Origin: Takakia lepidozioides
Taxonomy: Eukaryota > Streptophyta > Takakiopsida > Takakiales > Takakiaceae
Reading direction: 5' to 3'
NCBI GenBank assembly: GCA_030704615.1
Contig: CM060734.1
Location: 19,346,001-19,410,000, forward strand
DNA: 64,000 nucleotides
Below, in pieces: positions 24,079 through 36,800 of this stretch. Each line of letters begins with the position of its first letter. The stretch's first letter is position 1. The translations under genes and the position numbers were made by a program. The notes beneath the pieces were generated by a model. It was given only the letters and a program-made list of their open reading frames with translations, made no database searches and was not told where the DNA came from.

Positions 24079-25475
24079 TTGCAACGAGGCCTGTCCCCAG
24101 AGTTCTTCCAAGACAGATACCTTCCGAGGGTCAGTTTTGCAAAGCTGCATTGCAAGTTATTGCTGGACAGTGGCTGGATGTTGAGCCTTTTCGGCAATGC
24201 ACCAAGTTTCAAGCTGGCCCCTTTTGGCTTCGGGGCATCCCATTGGGCGAATCTCCCCCGCGGTCGCCTTCTCATTCAGTACCTTAGATGTGATGCCCTG
24301 ACTGATGGATTGGGTGCAAAGTCCAACACACATTTTAGTGCTGTTTTCCGTGCAGTACTTGGTGGAGAGAGTCCCAACCTTGCATTTCGAAGGTCTGGTT
24401 TCAATGGGCACACTCTTACAGTGGAAGGCTCCTGGGGAAATGAGTCTGGGCAGATATGCACGGTGGCATGCCATACTGGTGCAAAGAAAGCAATATGAGT
24501 GGTGATTGTGATATCAAAATCTGCCTCCTCATTCGAGCGGCTTTCTGCACGAGGCATTCACCCTTAGACAATCACTCGAACAATAGTTCTTTTCTCTGAC
24601 TCTGGTTTCCTGTTTTCTCTCATGTTTTTCTTTCCATTTTGTCCCATAAGCTCTATGAGCTTTCCGCGGACGTTATAAAGCACCATTTCATTTCATTTCA
24701 TTTCTCTCAAGCAGCGCAGCATTATGGAAGGCACCATTTCCAGCATCTAGCCTCTCAACCACTCTAGTTCATTCAACCCTCTCTCCTTCCACATGTCTCT
24801 CCACAAACAGCTTCAGTACAAGTACGACAACATCAGGGAGGCAGGTGCAGTGATGGCAAGGTATGAACCTAACCTCGTTCGGTCCAGAATCCGGGCCAGT
24901 GAGTTTCATTACCCTGCTCTGCATGGACTTGATGATTACAGCATCTGAAGCAGAGATCTTTCAGTTGAATCACTCCTACTTCCACAGCAGAAGCAGCAGT
25001 CCAGGGTGGATTATCTGAGCTTTAGTGTGACTGCACTTAAGTTAAGGACCACATGACAATAAACTGGAGGGAGGAGAGTAATTCTACCATGGTCCCAGAG
25101 GGACAATGGATGATGCCATAAAAAGCGAATCCTCGCTCAAGTGCACGCTGCCCAAGCAAGCAACCAGAATATTTCAAAGTGGGAGCTCACTTGAAAATTA
25201 CACCAGCTGGGTTTTCTGTCGAGAATCCGCTCGGGTATTTTGCAGAAGGTCTGTATAATCTCAAGGATGGGAAAATGTACATGAAGGGCTGTCGACCAGT
25301 AGATGCCAATTGGACACTGCTCCAGGACAGTGCAGATTCCTTAGATGATGGGCTTCACTGTTCCCTTGAAATTGTTCTGGAGTACCCCTCAATAGTTGCT
25401 AGGTGGCTGACAAGACCAAATGTGAAGATAGCATCACCAGCCGGCGGAATGTGGACGAACCTTTCTACTTCATGA
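24079..25475 (+). pseudogene. DUF2921-like gene fragment, interrupted
   Basis: Plus-strand pieces resemble the extracellular part of plant DUF2921 membrane proteins, whose function is not established. First piece (24,079-24,498) ends in VEGSWGNESGQICTVACHTG, like the family's VEG-W-..-SGKLCMVG motif. A LINE-A 3' end then interrupts it. The second piece includes YEPNLVRSRIRASEFHYPAL, an in-frame stop near 24,948, then the SVESLLLPQQ and LSFSVTAL stretch. A third (25,179-25,475) has EGLYNLKDGKMYMKGCRPVD and YPSIVARWLTRPNVKI, matching the family's EGVY-..-GK-Y-VGCR pattern. Multiple stops and the insertion argue for a pseudogene, though some breaks could be introns. The match is from memory of motifs. 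Confidence 0.5.
24540..24705 (+). mobile_element. LINE-A 3' end inserted in the DUF2921-like fragment
   Basis: Plus-orientation copy: end of the coding region (CTGCACGAGGCATTCACCC), then TTCCGCGGACGTTATAAAGC and a tail of four TTTCA units ending at about 24,703. Its 5' truncation falls within the last codons of the LINE protein. Confidence 0.85.
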
Positions 25476-25529
25476 ATCTTGAGACTTTCCCGATCACTTA
25501 CAAGCGACAGCAGGATCTCTCCTTACCTC

Positions 25530-27105
25530 TTTCCAGTAATTCATGATCGCACTACCACCCCATGTCATAATAACTACCGCTTCATAAAACAAGCTGAACA
25601 CCCCAATTCTCCTTAACTATATTGCAACACATACTCCTCAAACAATCAGAAAGGGACACAGTTCTCACACTTGGGCCACGGCCCCAATACCACCAAGCCT
25701 ACAACCCACCTATACTGTCACTGAACATCCCACCCCCTCCACTCTTGAATCCATTTGGCTACATAGAAGCAAAAACACGCACACAATACCTCTCCCCCAC
25801 AACAGCACCCATTCATGCTTACATTTACATCACGAGGCCATTAATGTTAGCACACAACCTCTCTAACCTGCTCACATCCCCATAGCATCAATGAACTACT
25901 ACAAACTACACACGCTACATATCTCAGAGAAATCCCTATGCTGCCCAAAAAATAAAAAACATCTGATTGCTGCACCCAACCACAAACACTACATGACATC
26001 TACACTCACCATGTCAGGTCCCTAACTACTACACCCATACTACAACTTAACCCAGCAGGACAAGAACAGGCGTACATCTACAGACTGCTTAAACTGACAC
26101 CATACATCCCACCAAAACAAACCACACAACAGAATCCTAGGCAAATAACAATACTCGCTCCATGTTACGACTACAACAAACAGCTACAAGCAAACAACAG
26201 CCCCTTTCAAAGCAGCAAAAACACACCAACACGGATTGCAACAAAAACTAGGATTGATCCTGAACCAGGGTATAATGCTGCCAACATTTTCCTGCTGCTC
26301 CTCTCCAAACAATTCCCCCTGTTGAAAATACCAATCCACAACCCGCCTTGTAGACCAATAAACTCCAGCCCCCATTGCAGATGTCAACGATGCCCCGAAT
26401 TAACCATTCCCCCCCCCCCCTTTCATAGTATTGGTACTACACGGACAATACCAAAACACTAACCTACTACTATGCAGACACTGCATTGCAACATCCACAC
26501 CACGTACCTTACCATTCGTCAGCTACACTACTGCAGTTAACAACTATAACTACATCTAACTGTTGGTCTTCCCTCATCACAAATATGCATCATACAATAC
26601 CATCTTACCCCCTCTGCTGCAGCCGCCACAGCTGCCACAAGTCCACACTCACACTCACTCAATATTTCGACCTAAACCAGAATTCTATGTGCTATCTACA
26701 ATCTGCACACATTACACATGCCCAGGCACCTACTGGTTTTTGGCCAAAGCTCAAATCACACACAAGGAGTTGAGAATGCCATTGCAATTTAAACAACACC
26801 CCCACAAACAGAACTACCCCCTGCCACCTACGTCTGGTCATGCCATTCAGATACCAAAAAGCAAAAGTAATGGTTACAAATGCTACACCCAAACTACAAT
26901 TGCAACAAATGAAATGAAATGAAATGGTGCTTTATAACGTCCGCGGAAAGCTCGTAGAGCTTATGGGACAAAATGGGGAAAACATGAGAGAGGAACAAAT
27001 CCAGAAACCACAACAAAGAAACATCTCAATACCTACTCACAAAGGTTATTCCCTCATGCAAAACCAAAAAGTTACCCCCTTCTACTACTACAGAAACAGC
27101 CACCA
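25530..27105. repeat. A/C-biased low-G repeat, copy 2
   Basis: Same strand bias as copy 1 (A+C far above G+T), in the same orientation. The segment 26,665-27,105 aligns with 22,735-23,110 apart from a LINE-A 3' end inserted at 26,910-27,010. The other parts could not be aligned by eye. With copy 1 it flanks the DUF2921-like fragment as a direct repeat. No tRNA-primer site or polypurine tract was recognised, so an LTR origin is unproven. Confidence 0.55.
26910..27010 (-). mobile_element. LINE-A 3' end with 7-base target duplication
   Basis: About 100 bases of LINE-A 3' end on the minus strand. CAACAAA at 26,903-26,909 recurs at 27,011-27,017, and the flanking A/C-biased repeat continues on both sides as in the unoccupied copy at 22.9 kb. 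This fixes both ends of this truncated insertion. Confidence 0.75.
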
Positions 27106-27107
27106 AC

Positions 27108-27270
27108 CGACATTTAGCCTAGTGATAAGGGCGCAAGGAGCTTCACCTGCGGTTGTGGGTTCAAACCACTTGTTACATGTCATAAAGGTGTCCATCCTCC
27201 CACGAAGCCAGTAGCCCTTCGGAGTCAAGGGACACCATAACTTACACTTGCTTCGGCACCGTCCATGTTA
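27108..27270 (+). mobile_element. tRNA-derived SINE-like element
   Basis: TTAGCCTAGTGATAAGGGCG (box-A-like) is followed by GGTTCAAACC (box-B) about 30 bases later, close to known plant SINE heads. A body with AGTAGCCCTTCGGAGTCAAG follows. No obvious A-tail. Confidence 0.5.
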
Positions 27271-27820
27271 TTATTATTTTTGTTGCTTTGTTGGAACTTG
27301 GCCACATGTGGTATCCCCTCTCTAAGCCTTCATGGGCCTTGACATGGTTATTTTTGCATTGGTTGCATGGAATGACCTTAAGACATTGTATCTGCCCCAG
27401 TGTGTGAAGTTCGAAAATGTGGAGACATTCAACTCAGCATATGAAGGCGGCCACTCAAACTAAGGAGAAACCAAATCAGTGGTTGTTCTCCTCTTGCTTT
27501 GTAAATCTGGAGTCAGTTTGCAAATCTGCAATCAGTTGTAGAACTGATTGATAGACATGGAGTTGGATTGTGGAAGGGGGGGAAGATGAGTTTGGAGTAT
27601 GTGATGACTTACAAGTCTTCTAACATAACCAGGAAATCACCTCTCATATCCCATGCAACAGAGAAAAACTGACCTTCATATACCCAATCAATTACAACCT
27701 CTTATTGAAACAAGAATCAGCAGCAAAGTAGAGGCTTACACAGCTTTGTTACACAACAACGCCTCTTGCATGTTATAAAATCGTTCATTTCCTGGAGTGA
27801 AGGGTCCCATGTTGTTCATT

Positions 27821-30800
27821 TTACTCCCGAATGGAAGACCGATTCATGAGCTCTGCTCTCCTAGAGGCTGCAAAGATATAGGGGTCACGCTCCCCAGGCC
27901 TACTGGCATAAATATAACATAACTCATTAAGAGCTACACTCATCGCAAAGTGCAAGGTGCGTCTGTATTGTCCACGTCCACTTTCCACATACTCGTAATT
28001 CACATAGTAAAGGGCCAACGCCTCCTCCAGGATTTGATTGATTGACTTCTTCTCCCAAATATTCTCGTTTTCTAAGAGAAGCTGCATCCACAAGGCCACA
28101 TCCCATTTGTCAGGCAGCCCAACATTGTGAACACACAGAAATTAATGCAGAAATGAAATGAAATGGTGCTTTATAACGTCCGCCGAAAGCTCATAGAGCT
28201 TATGGGACAAAATGGAAGAAAAACATGGGAGAGGAAACAAAAGTTCCTCTTTCCTTCCCTCTGGCCCCATCCAGTTTCAAACGGGGTGCACATTCAACCC
28301 ATCAGCTCTTGGAAGTTTTAGGATGACATGACGTATGCCACTAGATAACAAGCACTTATATGCCTTCTCATATAAATGAGAGGCCCCTGATCATCAAACC
28401 CTATTATTCCTGAGTTCAAGAAGATAATCCCCAAAAGGTGAGAGCCTGAATCCTGGGTAGAATATCCGCATCACCTTTCTGCTATAGTTAGGTGTCTTCT
28501 TGCAAAACTCAGGAACATTAGAAGTCTAAGGTAATGACAACCGTTTTTCTCTAACACACTTCCCCCTTGTGCACAATCAAAACTATCTGCAGGGTCCATG
28601 GCAAGGCTTGGAATGAGAAGTGTATCAAGGTCAGTGCTTTTACACGACTAAGACAGTTGCTGACCCAGAAACCATGTAAAACTAGTATCCTACCATCGAG
28701 GGCATGATGATAGCTTCCGGGATGTGAAAAAATTTCTTGCACAATAGTGCCTCAAAACCCACAATCTCTGTTGGTCTGTTGGTCTCTGTTAGTCTGGTCC
28801 TCACCGTCCGGTATTTTACAATGACTGCCTTTTTTGACTCCTTGTCACGAGCTTGGATTGCAGCGCTCATCTCGTTGTTGTATGTCTTAAGATGTACTTT
28901 CCACTTTTCCATGTACATGCGGTAGTCTCCAAACTGAAAATGTGGATCGTACTCCATGGTCTCTGAGGACAACAAGCAAACCAAATTAGAGTCCATATGA
29001 CAGATCTCAAGAGAGTATTGAACTCCACAGTCTTACTTGGAACTTCCATTTGGTCACATACCATTTTGAAAATTCTCTCCTTCCGAGAAGTGGGACAGAC
29101 CAACATTATTTCTGTTGCCTCGGTATATGAGACGAACATACCCACCTTTCTGGAAAATCCTCCATCTCTGCAGAGACCTTCCATAGTGAAGAACCCATGT
29201 GGCCCTCTGGGATGCTGTGGGCTCTCTATGAGCTTACTATAGACTTCATAAAGTCTTTCCAATCCCTTAAACAATAGTTGTTCTTGAGGTGCTTATCGAG
29301 GGCCACTCGCTTTCTCATTTCATGCTGTCTCTTGTCTAAGCTCCTTGAGCTTTCCATGGATGTTATAAAGTAAATTTTTGTTTCTTCTTTCTCTTGTGAG
29401 GACCCCGCTTTCGCTGGGAACAACAGGGAAATCAAAAGTGGAAAAGATTTCTTCTTTAACTGCCCTTTCTACTCTGAGATCCAAGGGAGATTCAATTGTG
29501 TACTCCGTGATACCCAATCTCTCACGGAGGTCTTCCATTTCGAGGATCAGAAATGCTTGGTAGCTTACCTGCACGAGGCATTGACTCTTAGACAATCCCT
29601 TGAGCAACAGTTGCTTCTAGGCTGCATGTGGTGGGACCATCTCTGTTGTTTCTCATCTCATAAGCTCTTTGAGCTGTCCGAGGACATTCTAAAGTGCCAA
29701 TTCAGTTCTCGTCTTTCTCTTTGACTCTGATTCAAGCACCATCTCATTTCATTTCTTTGACTCTGATTCCGACCTTCTCTGTGTAAATCTGCTGGTGTAG
29801 ACCTCTCCATGAGCACAGCATCAGCTGAAAAACTTGCTGAAAGGACAGCGGGAATTTGACCAGAAAGAAAATTGACCAAATGACACACTGCAACTGACCT
29901 TATACCACCTCGAGAATCTACACTGAGTCCCTGACTTGGTTGGAAAGCCTGCTGAGATTTACTAGGGGTTCCAAGGCTATGCAGGGTTTCCATTACTGTT
30001 ATCTTAGATCATTGAGAGAAACCATGCATACCGTCACAAACTGTGTTAGAATTGACCTATTGATCGTAGTTGTCAGGTTGACAGCATGTAGAAGACTTAC
30101 CTTGGAAAGCATACCCAAGTTCACTAACGTCGAGACTTTTGACCATATCATAGATCTGGCCGAGAACCGAGGATGAAATATAATAACTCCGACAATGATC
30201 TTTTTCATGATCGTATGTGTCTTTGTCAGACTTCTCCTTCCTCATGTAGTGTGGCCATTCATTTGGCATCAAATCCGCTGGAAGCTTCACCTGCGCTTTG
30301 TGTTGCAGACCGGGTTATGGTATAGCTCCTAACCAATCAAGGTCCTCACTTAGCAAATGCTGGAACGTTATATCCGCATTACATCCAGACGAAAGAGCCC
30401 ACCAGAGAAGCGAACTCAGACGAGATGAATGTACTCAGTTGGTAAAAATTTTAGGGTACAGAGGTAGAAAGTGTAATCTTTGGGTAGACTTCCCCATCAG
30501 GTCATGAGAAGGCCTCTACCATTCATAGAAGGCTGATAAGGTGCTGGAACAATGTGGACCTTTTCGCTGCCTAGGAAATTTTCCTGCTGTAAAAATTCTC
30601 AGGCAGTGCTAACATCTTCCAACTCATTTCCAAAACCTACTGATGGCATTCTTGTTGCGCAGCTAGGATAGTGTCAGAAAGGAAAGCAAGATCTCCACTC
30701 AATACAACTACACATCAAGACCTTGGTCATGGAAACTACAATGATCTTGGTCACAATGCTTTCGAATCTCCCAATACTGAAATACCTAGTTATTGATCAG

Positions 30801-33800
30801 CCCTGCAAATCTTAGGTTTAACCAATGCCCTTAATTATCACTGGATAAGGAAAGACACAACATCTACACTTTCAAACATGCACATGTCAAGCGCAGGAAA
30901 ATACCTCTTCCCCAGTTTTGTCCGCATCAAGCACCCGATAAAATATGTCTACGAGCTTCACAATCTTTTTAAGCAGAGAGACTTTCTCTTTCTCATCAGC
31001 AAGGAGATACCGGTCCATGTGAACTGTCCACCAGTTGGCAGCCATGGGCATTGTTGGCACACTACAACAATCCCAAGCCCACAAGGTACAATGACAAAGT
31101 ATCAGATACACCTACAAAAATTTCATACTTGAATCCACCTCTGTCAATATGATAAGCTTACTAAAAGGAAATAAAGAAGCTTTATAATGTCCAAGCGAAG
31201 CTCAAAGAGCTCAAGGGTCAAAGGAAAGCCAGAAACAAGAAAGTGGACACCCCAACAATTAGCCACCACCAAAAACTACAATTGTCTCAGAGAGTCTCAA
31301 AGGTGAAAAGTCTCTTGTAGATTTGTAACGAGGCATCTTTGATCCCCCTAATGGAACATCTCTGAGAAAGACAGCACCAAAGAAACTTCAAACTTGGTTA
31401 ATAGGGCAGTGGGGGAAATGAAATGAAATGAAATGAAATGGTGCTATATAACGTCCGCGGAAAGGTCATAGAGCTTATGGGACAAACTGGAAGAAAACAT
31501 GAGAGAGGAACAAATCCAGAAACCACAATTAATGTTCTAGCGATTGTCTAAGGGTGAAGGCCTCGTGCAGGTAGGCTGCCAAGCATTTTTTATCCTCATA
31601 GTGGAAGACATCAGTGAGAGTTTGGGTTCCACTAAAAACACACACACAGAACAAACACAGAAATAGTGACCAAAAGAACAACGAAAGTGAAAAACACTTA
31701 CAGGAATACAAACTCTATATCATCCATGGGGGCCCCCAAGGGCCCATGGGTAGAAGAGCAGAGGCCACTTCACAAAATGTGCCAGTAGGCTGTCAGGTAC
31801 TTCAGGTTGTCAAAGCTGAAGCCAAACGTCTGCCAAACGCTGGGAGTCTCTACAGATATAATGGTAGAGTTACATGGCAGAAACTGTCCTCAAATTCAGA
31901 AAGCAACAAAATTTGCTCACAGAAGAACACAGCTTTGGACACTTAATGGTGGTTTGTCCTTCAAAGTGAGGAGTAACAAGACCATGGCAAGTACAATAAA
32001 TAATTCAAGAAAACAATAAAAAATCCAGAACCACAAAAACACACGTGCCTGAAGCAGGACTTGAATCCTCAATCTGTAAGACAACCAAGCAAAGGCTGCT
32101 TACCCGTCCTTGAACCGGGTTTGAAGGAATATGTTGAAGAGGGCAATTTGTAGCTCCTGGGGTTCCATTGCCGAAGGGATCCTCTTCCTCAAGTTACTGG
32201 CTTTAACACTTGTCCTTTCCCATGGAGGGCTTGTTTTAAAGTACCTCAGCAACTGTGCAACAATGAGAGTCAGAGCCTTCATCCCTTCATGAAGTCACCA
32301 TTTCCTCTACTCATTGGTTTTGCTCACAACCGGACCTTTCATGGAGAGGAGCAGAGGTTTCAACCAAATGTATGAATGGACAACTAATTCATCAAAAATA
32401 ACTACTGAAAGAAGAGTCAAAATCTTTACCTTGGGTCGGAATCACTTGCCTGTATGTTATTACACACCCAATATCGATCACCGTCGAGGTCACCGTTACC
32501 GATCTCATCTACGACCGGACGGTCTCCTTGGGTGGAAAAGAAGATGGTGTACTTGCTTGGACCCACATAGGGGTCAAGTCTCTTGTCCCACACCGCCTCC
32601 AAGCGGCAGATATCCCCTAAGTGCTTGCCAGGGGGCCTATAGACTAGAACCTCTCCAGATAATTTCCCATCCCCCCTGCCAACTGAAACCCATCAACAGC
32701 GACGAACCCACTGCTGGCAAAGGAAAATTGCAGAATAGTGGTATAGAGGGACATAACAACATGAGACATCAACGATGAGTACAGTTCCGCACGGCTCTGT
32801 ATCTATTACGGATGCTCCCAAAACCTGATGGCAATGGCAAATCAGCCCTCCTTTTCGAGCAACTAGCACCATTCCCTGAATTTGACATTTGAGGACCAAA
32901 AGACAGCAGAACACTATAGTGTCTCTCATCAGCTACCACAATTTGCCATTCCAAGCCGCCAATCTCCCTTCCTGACAGGCACTGTTTCATGAGACAACAA
33001 TCTACGCTTTTCAACTGCAAAGACTATGGGATGCAAGTCAATCTTAGCAAGACCAAGATCATGGTCTTCAATGGCCAGGCTGATCATAGATTCATCTTCA
33101 ACCAGCAGGAAATTGAGATTGTGAAATCATACCGGTACCTAGGTCTGGTTATCCACTCCCCCAAGTTTCACTTTGCAGCCACAGCCTTGGACAGATTGAC
33201 TAAAGGTAAGGCGGCCTCCGTCCACCTTCAGGCCAAATGCAAGGTAATACATCTGCGGCATCCCCCGACCAAAAAGTGGCTGTTTGACACCGTCGTCAGC
33301 CCTGCTACCATCTATGGTTGTGAGTTCTGGGCACCTGGTGTCCCTGTCTCCTGGTGGGAAAAGAATTTGGAACCATTACAGTCATCTTTTCTCCAAGCAA
33401 TGCTTGGCGCCAGGAGCACAACTCCATCTCAGATCCTAGGTGCAGAGTTCGCATGTGTACCATTGCAATCCGAGGCCCTCTTCAGGCTTACAATCTTTCT
33501 CCATAGATTGCAGGCCCTTCCACCCAAAGGGCTAGTGGCAAGGGCCCTCACAACATCTATGAGGCTCAAAGCTGCAGGTTTCAGGAACTCCTGGTATGCT
33601 CGAGTGGACAGTTTATTTCAACGTAACGGACTTTCTACTGCTTTCCTATTACCAATGAACCCAGATGAGATGGACATCACATCCAGACATGACCGCCAGA
33701 CTCATTCGGAGAGAGCTTATGGAATTACATGTCAAGAGAACTTGGATGCTACCCAATCTCACGACAAAGCTCCACTTCTATCTCGAGAGACATTCTCGCT

Positions 33801-36800
33801 GCTCCGCGATGATAGAATCTTGAGACCAAATTACCTTTCAGCACCCTTATCTCCTTCCCTCTTGAGGGCATTGGGGCGGTTCAGGGTGGGTTCCCACAAC
33901 CTACGGATAGAGACTGGCGGATGGGAAAACCTGCAACGGGAGGACCGCCTATGTCCAGCTTGCATAGGGCGCAGCAAGGAAATTGAAACTGAAGAACACT
34001 TCTTCTTCTACTGCCCTCTATACTACGAGATCCGTGGGAGATTCCACTGTTTATTCAGTGGAACCCAAACTCTCACTGATGTCTTTCACTATGAGGATCA
34101 AAAATGCTTGGCAGCCTACCTACACGAGGCCTTCACCCTTAGACAATCGCTAGAACATTAATTGTGGTTTCTGGATTTGTTCCTCTCTCATGTTTTTTTC
34201 CATTTTGTCCCATAAGCTCTACGAGCTTTCCGCGGACGTTATGAAGCACCATTTCATTTCATCTTTCTTGTGAGCAGGCATTGGGACAATCTCAATAGGA
34301 TGCAGTATATGTCTGCAATATGGCCAGCCATTTGAACAAGATAGATCATCTTTTGTGCATTAAGTACTCCATCTCCAATGACCTTAATGTGATTTTCATT
34401 TTTTATACTGAGTCACAAAGGCCCTCAGGCTCAACCTGCATGTAGAAAATTACTTGCAGTGGCACAACAAATAGGTCGTATGAGATAGTGCACTTACAAT
34501 GAGATTGCAACCTGATTGTGCTTCAAAATGCCAGTCGGATCCGCCGTGCCCAAAAGATAAAAGCTGTCAGGAAGGGGCACTGAACCATTGCAGAGATTGG
34601 ACATTTTTTCCTCTGCCAACATCCTCAGATTTTTCTGGATTTGTGGGTGATGCAATGGTATTCCTGAGATCAGCATTTGAAATGTCTGATCCCCAACTGA
34701 GTCTGGACTGATTTTTTCCACTTCTGTATAGCCCCCATGATTGGGCACCAAGACGGTGGCCATAAATTACATATTACCATTCATATACACCAAAATGAGC
34801 TATATGAAATGGACCTAAAGCTCCACCTTGAGTAAAGGCTTCTATAGCTAATGGATGGGATTCATAAATTGCATGACAATGCATGTTATGGTTCATATCA
34901 ACAATTTAGTTGTTGTTGGTCCCAAAGGTGTCAATTAGGACGATATAAAATAAGAGGGAAACACTTTTGACATCATGCAAATGGTTTGAAAACTCATCAA
35001 TATTTGTTCATTCAGTCCAAACATCCCAGAAAGATCAAAAATATATTTTTACTTTCATATTGATCATTTTAACTCATTCTTGAAACATTATTCCAAATAA
35101 TGCTCATAAGAGGTTTTTGACATAGCCTTGCGGCCCTAGACCCCGCACCCAATTTGGACAGAACAAGAGGGAATAGACACTACCTTTGTCAGGGGCTCAC
35201 TCTAGTAATGAGACATACCTTGGTATAAACAATTGGTTTGGGCTTTCCAGATTCCGCAAGCGTCTCTGTTGTGTGTGAGCTGCCCAGAGATTAGACCCCA
35301 AACAGGGCCAGGGCTTTAGGCTCACTTGTTGGTGGACAGAGACGCAGGTCCTACGTTCTTGGATGAGGATACCCTGGACATTGTATCACAAAATGGATAT
35401 TGTCATCGGGCATTGACATTCTCCCTTTCCTCTCTGCATCTGTTAATTTATCAAAAGCAGACTCCCAGCCCCGAGTTTCTATTTCAGTCTAGTGCCAAGG
35501 GTAGGTAGGCTGGTACTCACACCCATTGCACAAACTGGAAACAAGTTCAGGGAAGTTTAATTTCTCTTTCATTTGGACATTCTTGGTGCTTCTGACATGG
35601 CCTTAGACACTTCAGCCCCCAAGTCATTTCATCTAGCATGCTCAATTCCTCCTGTTCAGGTACTTGAAAATCTCCTCTACCTTTTTTCGCCAGGAATTTG
35701 CCTGTTTAATAGGATTGTCATCCTTCCAAGAAATAGAATCGCCGATCTTAGGTATGAGGCCTGCGATTCAACTGACCCCACCATCTGACCTTGAACACAT
35801 CAGGACGAGAGCACAAGGGTGGTACGCCCCGACCAGCCATGTTAGCTGTTCAGGCACTCTGACATGCTCTCTTTGAGCACCGAAAGCTGAATGAAATTGT
35901 ACATTTAAGGATGGTTAGAGTTGCCAACCCAATGGCAGATGTGTACTCCGATTTAGGCCTAATAGCGTTGCAAAGCATAGTCCTCTCTGCAGTCGAAAAC
36001 TTGAGTGAGACTCAAAGCTTTGTGTGAACATTGACGAGCAGTGGGGAGAGGGTACAACCTTGAGATACACCTTGGTCAATGTCAAAGAGATTAGACATTG
36101 ACCATAGCACATCTTTTGGTGTTTGCGAGGTTGTTGTGAACCATCCTCCACATCTCTCCCCTGACTCCAGAAGACCACAGACGAAGCCACAGCTTGTAAT
36201 GCCATACTGTGTCATACGCCATTTTTACAACCAGGAAGAAGACAAAAGTAGGGTTTCCTTCTTTTCTCCTTTCCTGAATAGTTTGGCTTAGGGCAAAGAT
36301 ACGATCGCAGCCCCTGTTTCAGTGGAAGTCCCCCCTGATAACACTTCTAGGCTCCAGATCAACCTCGAGACGTGAGCTTATTACCCGACAAAACTACTAG
36401 CCAACTGTGCAAAGAAGTGTAATGCCAAGGTCGTTCCTTGGCTCTTCTCTGTCGCCTTCCTTATAAAGATTGATAATGACAACCTCTCACCAGGGAAAGG
36501 GTATCATTCCAATATGCCAAATTAGGTTAAAGAAGATATTGATGTTCTATTGCTTCAGAAATCTCAGAAGAATTAACAGTTCATCAGGAAACTGCCTTTG
36601 TTTGTCGAATGGGTATGTTCCAGTACGAAGCCATGCCTTTTGGGTTGGGGACAGTCTTTGATCATACGAACAGTTCTTTCTACCATATCCTTCCATTCCT
36701 TAGTAAAGCCCTCACTGTTAGTTAGATTCACTGCCGAAAAGGCTGTAGTGAATTTCAAGGGTTTTCATGAGCATAGAAGTCACCACTGAACCCTTGTTAT

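Noticed and set aside
21600-27105. LTR retrotransposon with the A/C blocks as LTRs
   Set aside because: Only one segment is shared, the interior holds a host-like gene fragment, and no gag/pol, primer-binding site or TG..CA ends were seen.
27108-27180. tRNA gene
   Set aside because: Box A and box B are present, but the acceptor-stem and anticodon arms do not pair; SINE head preferred.
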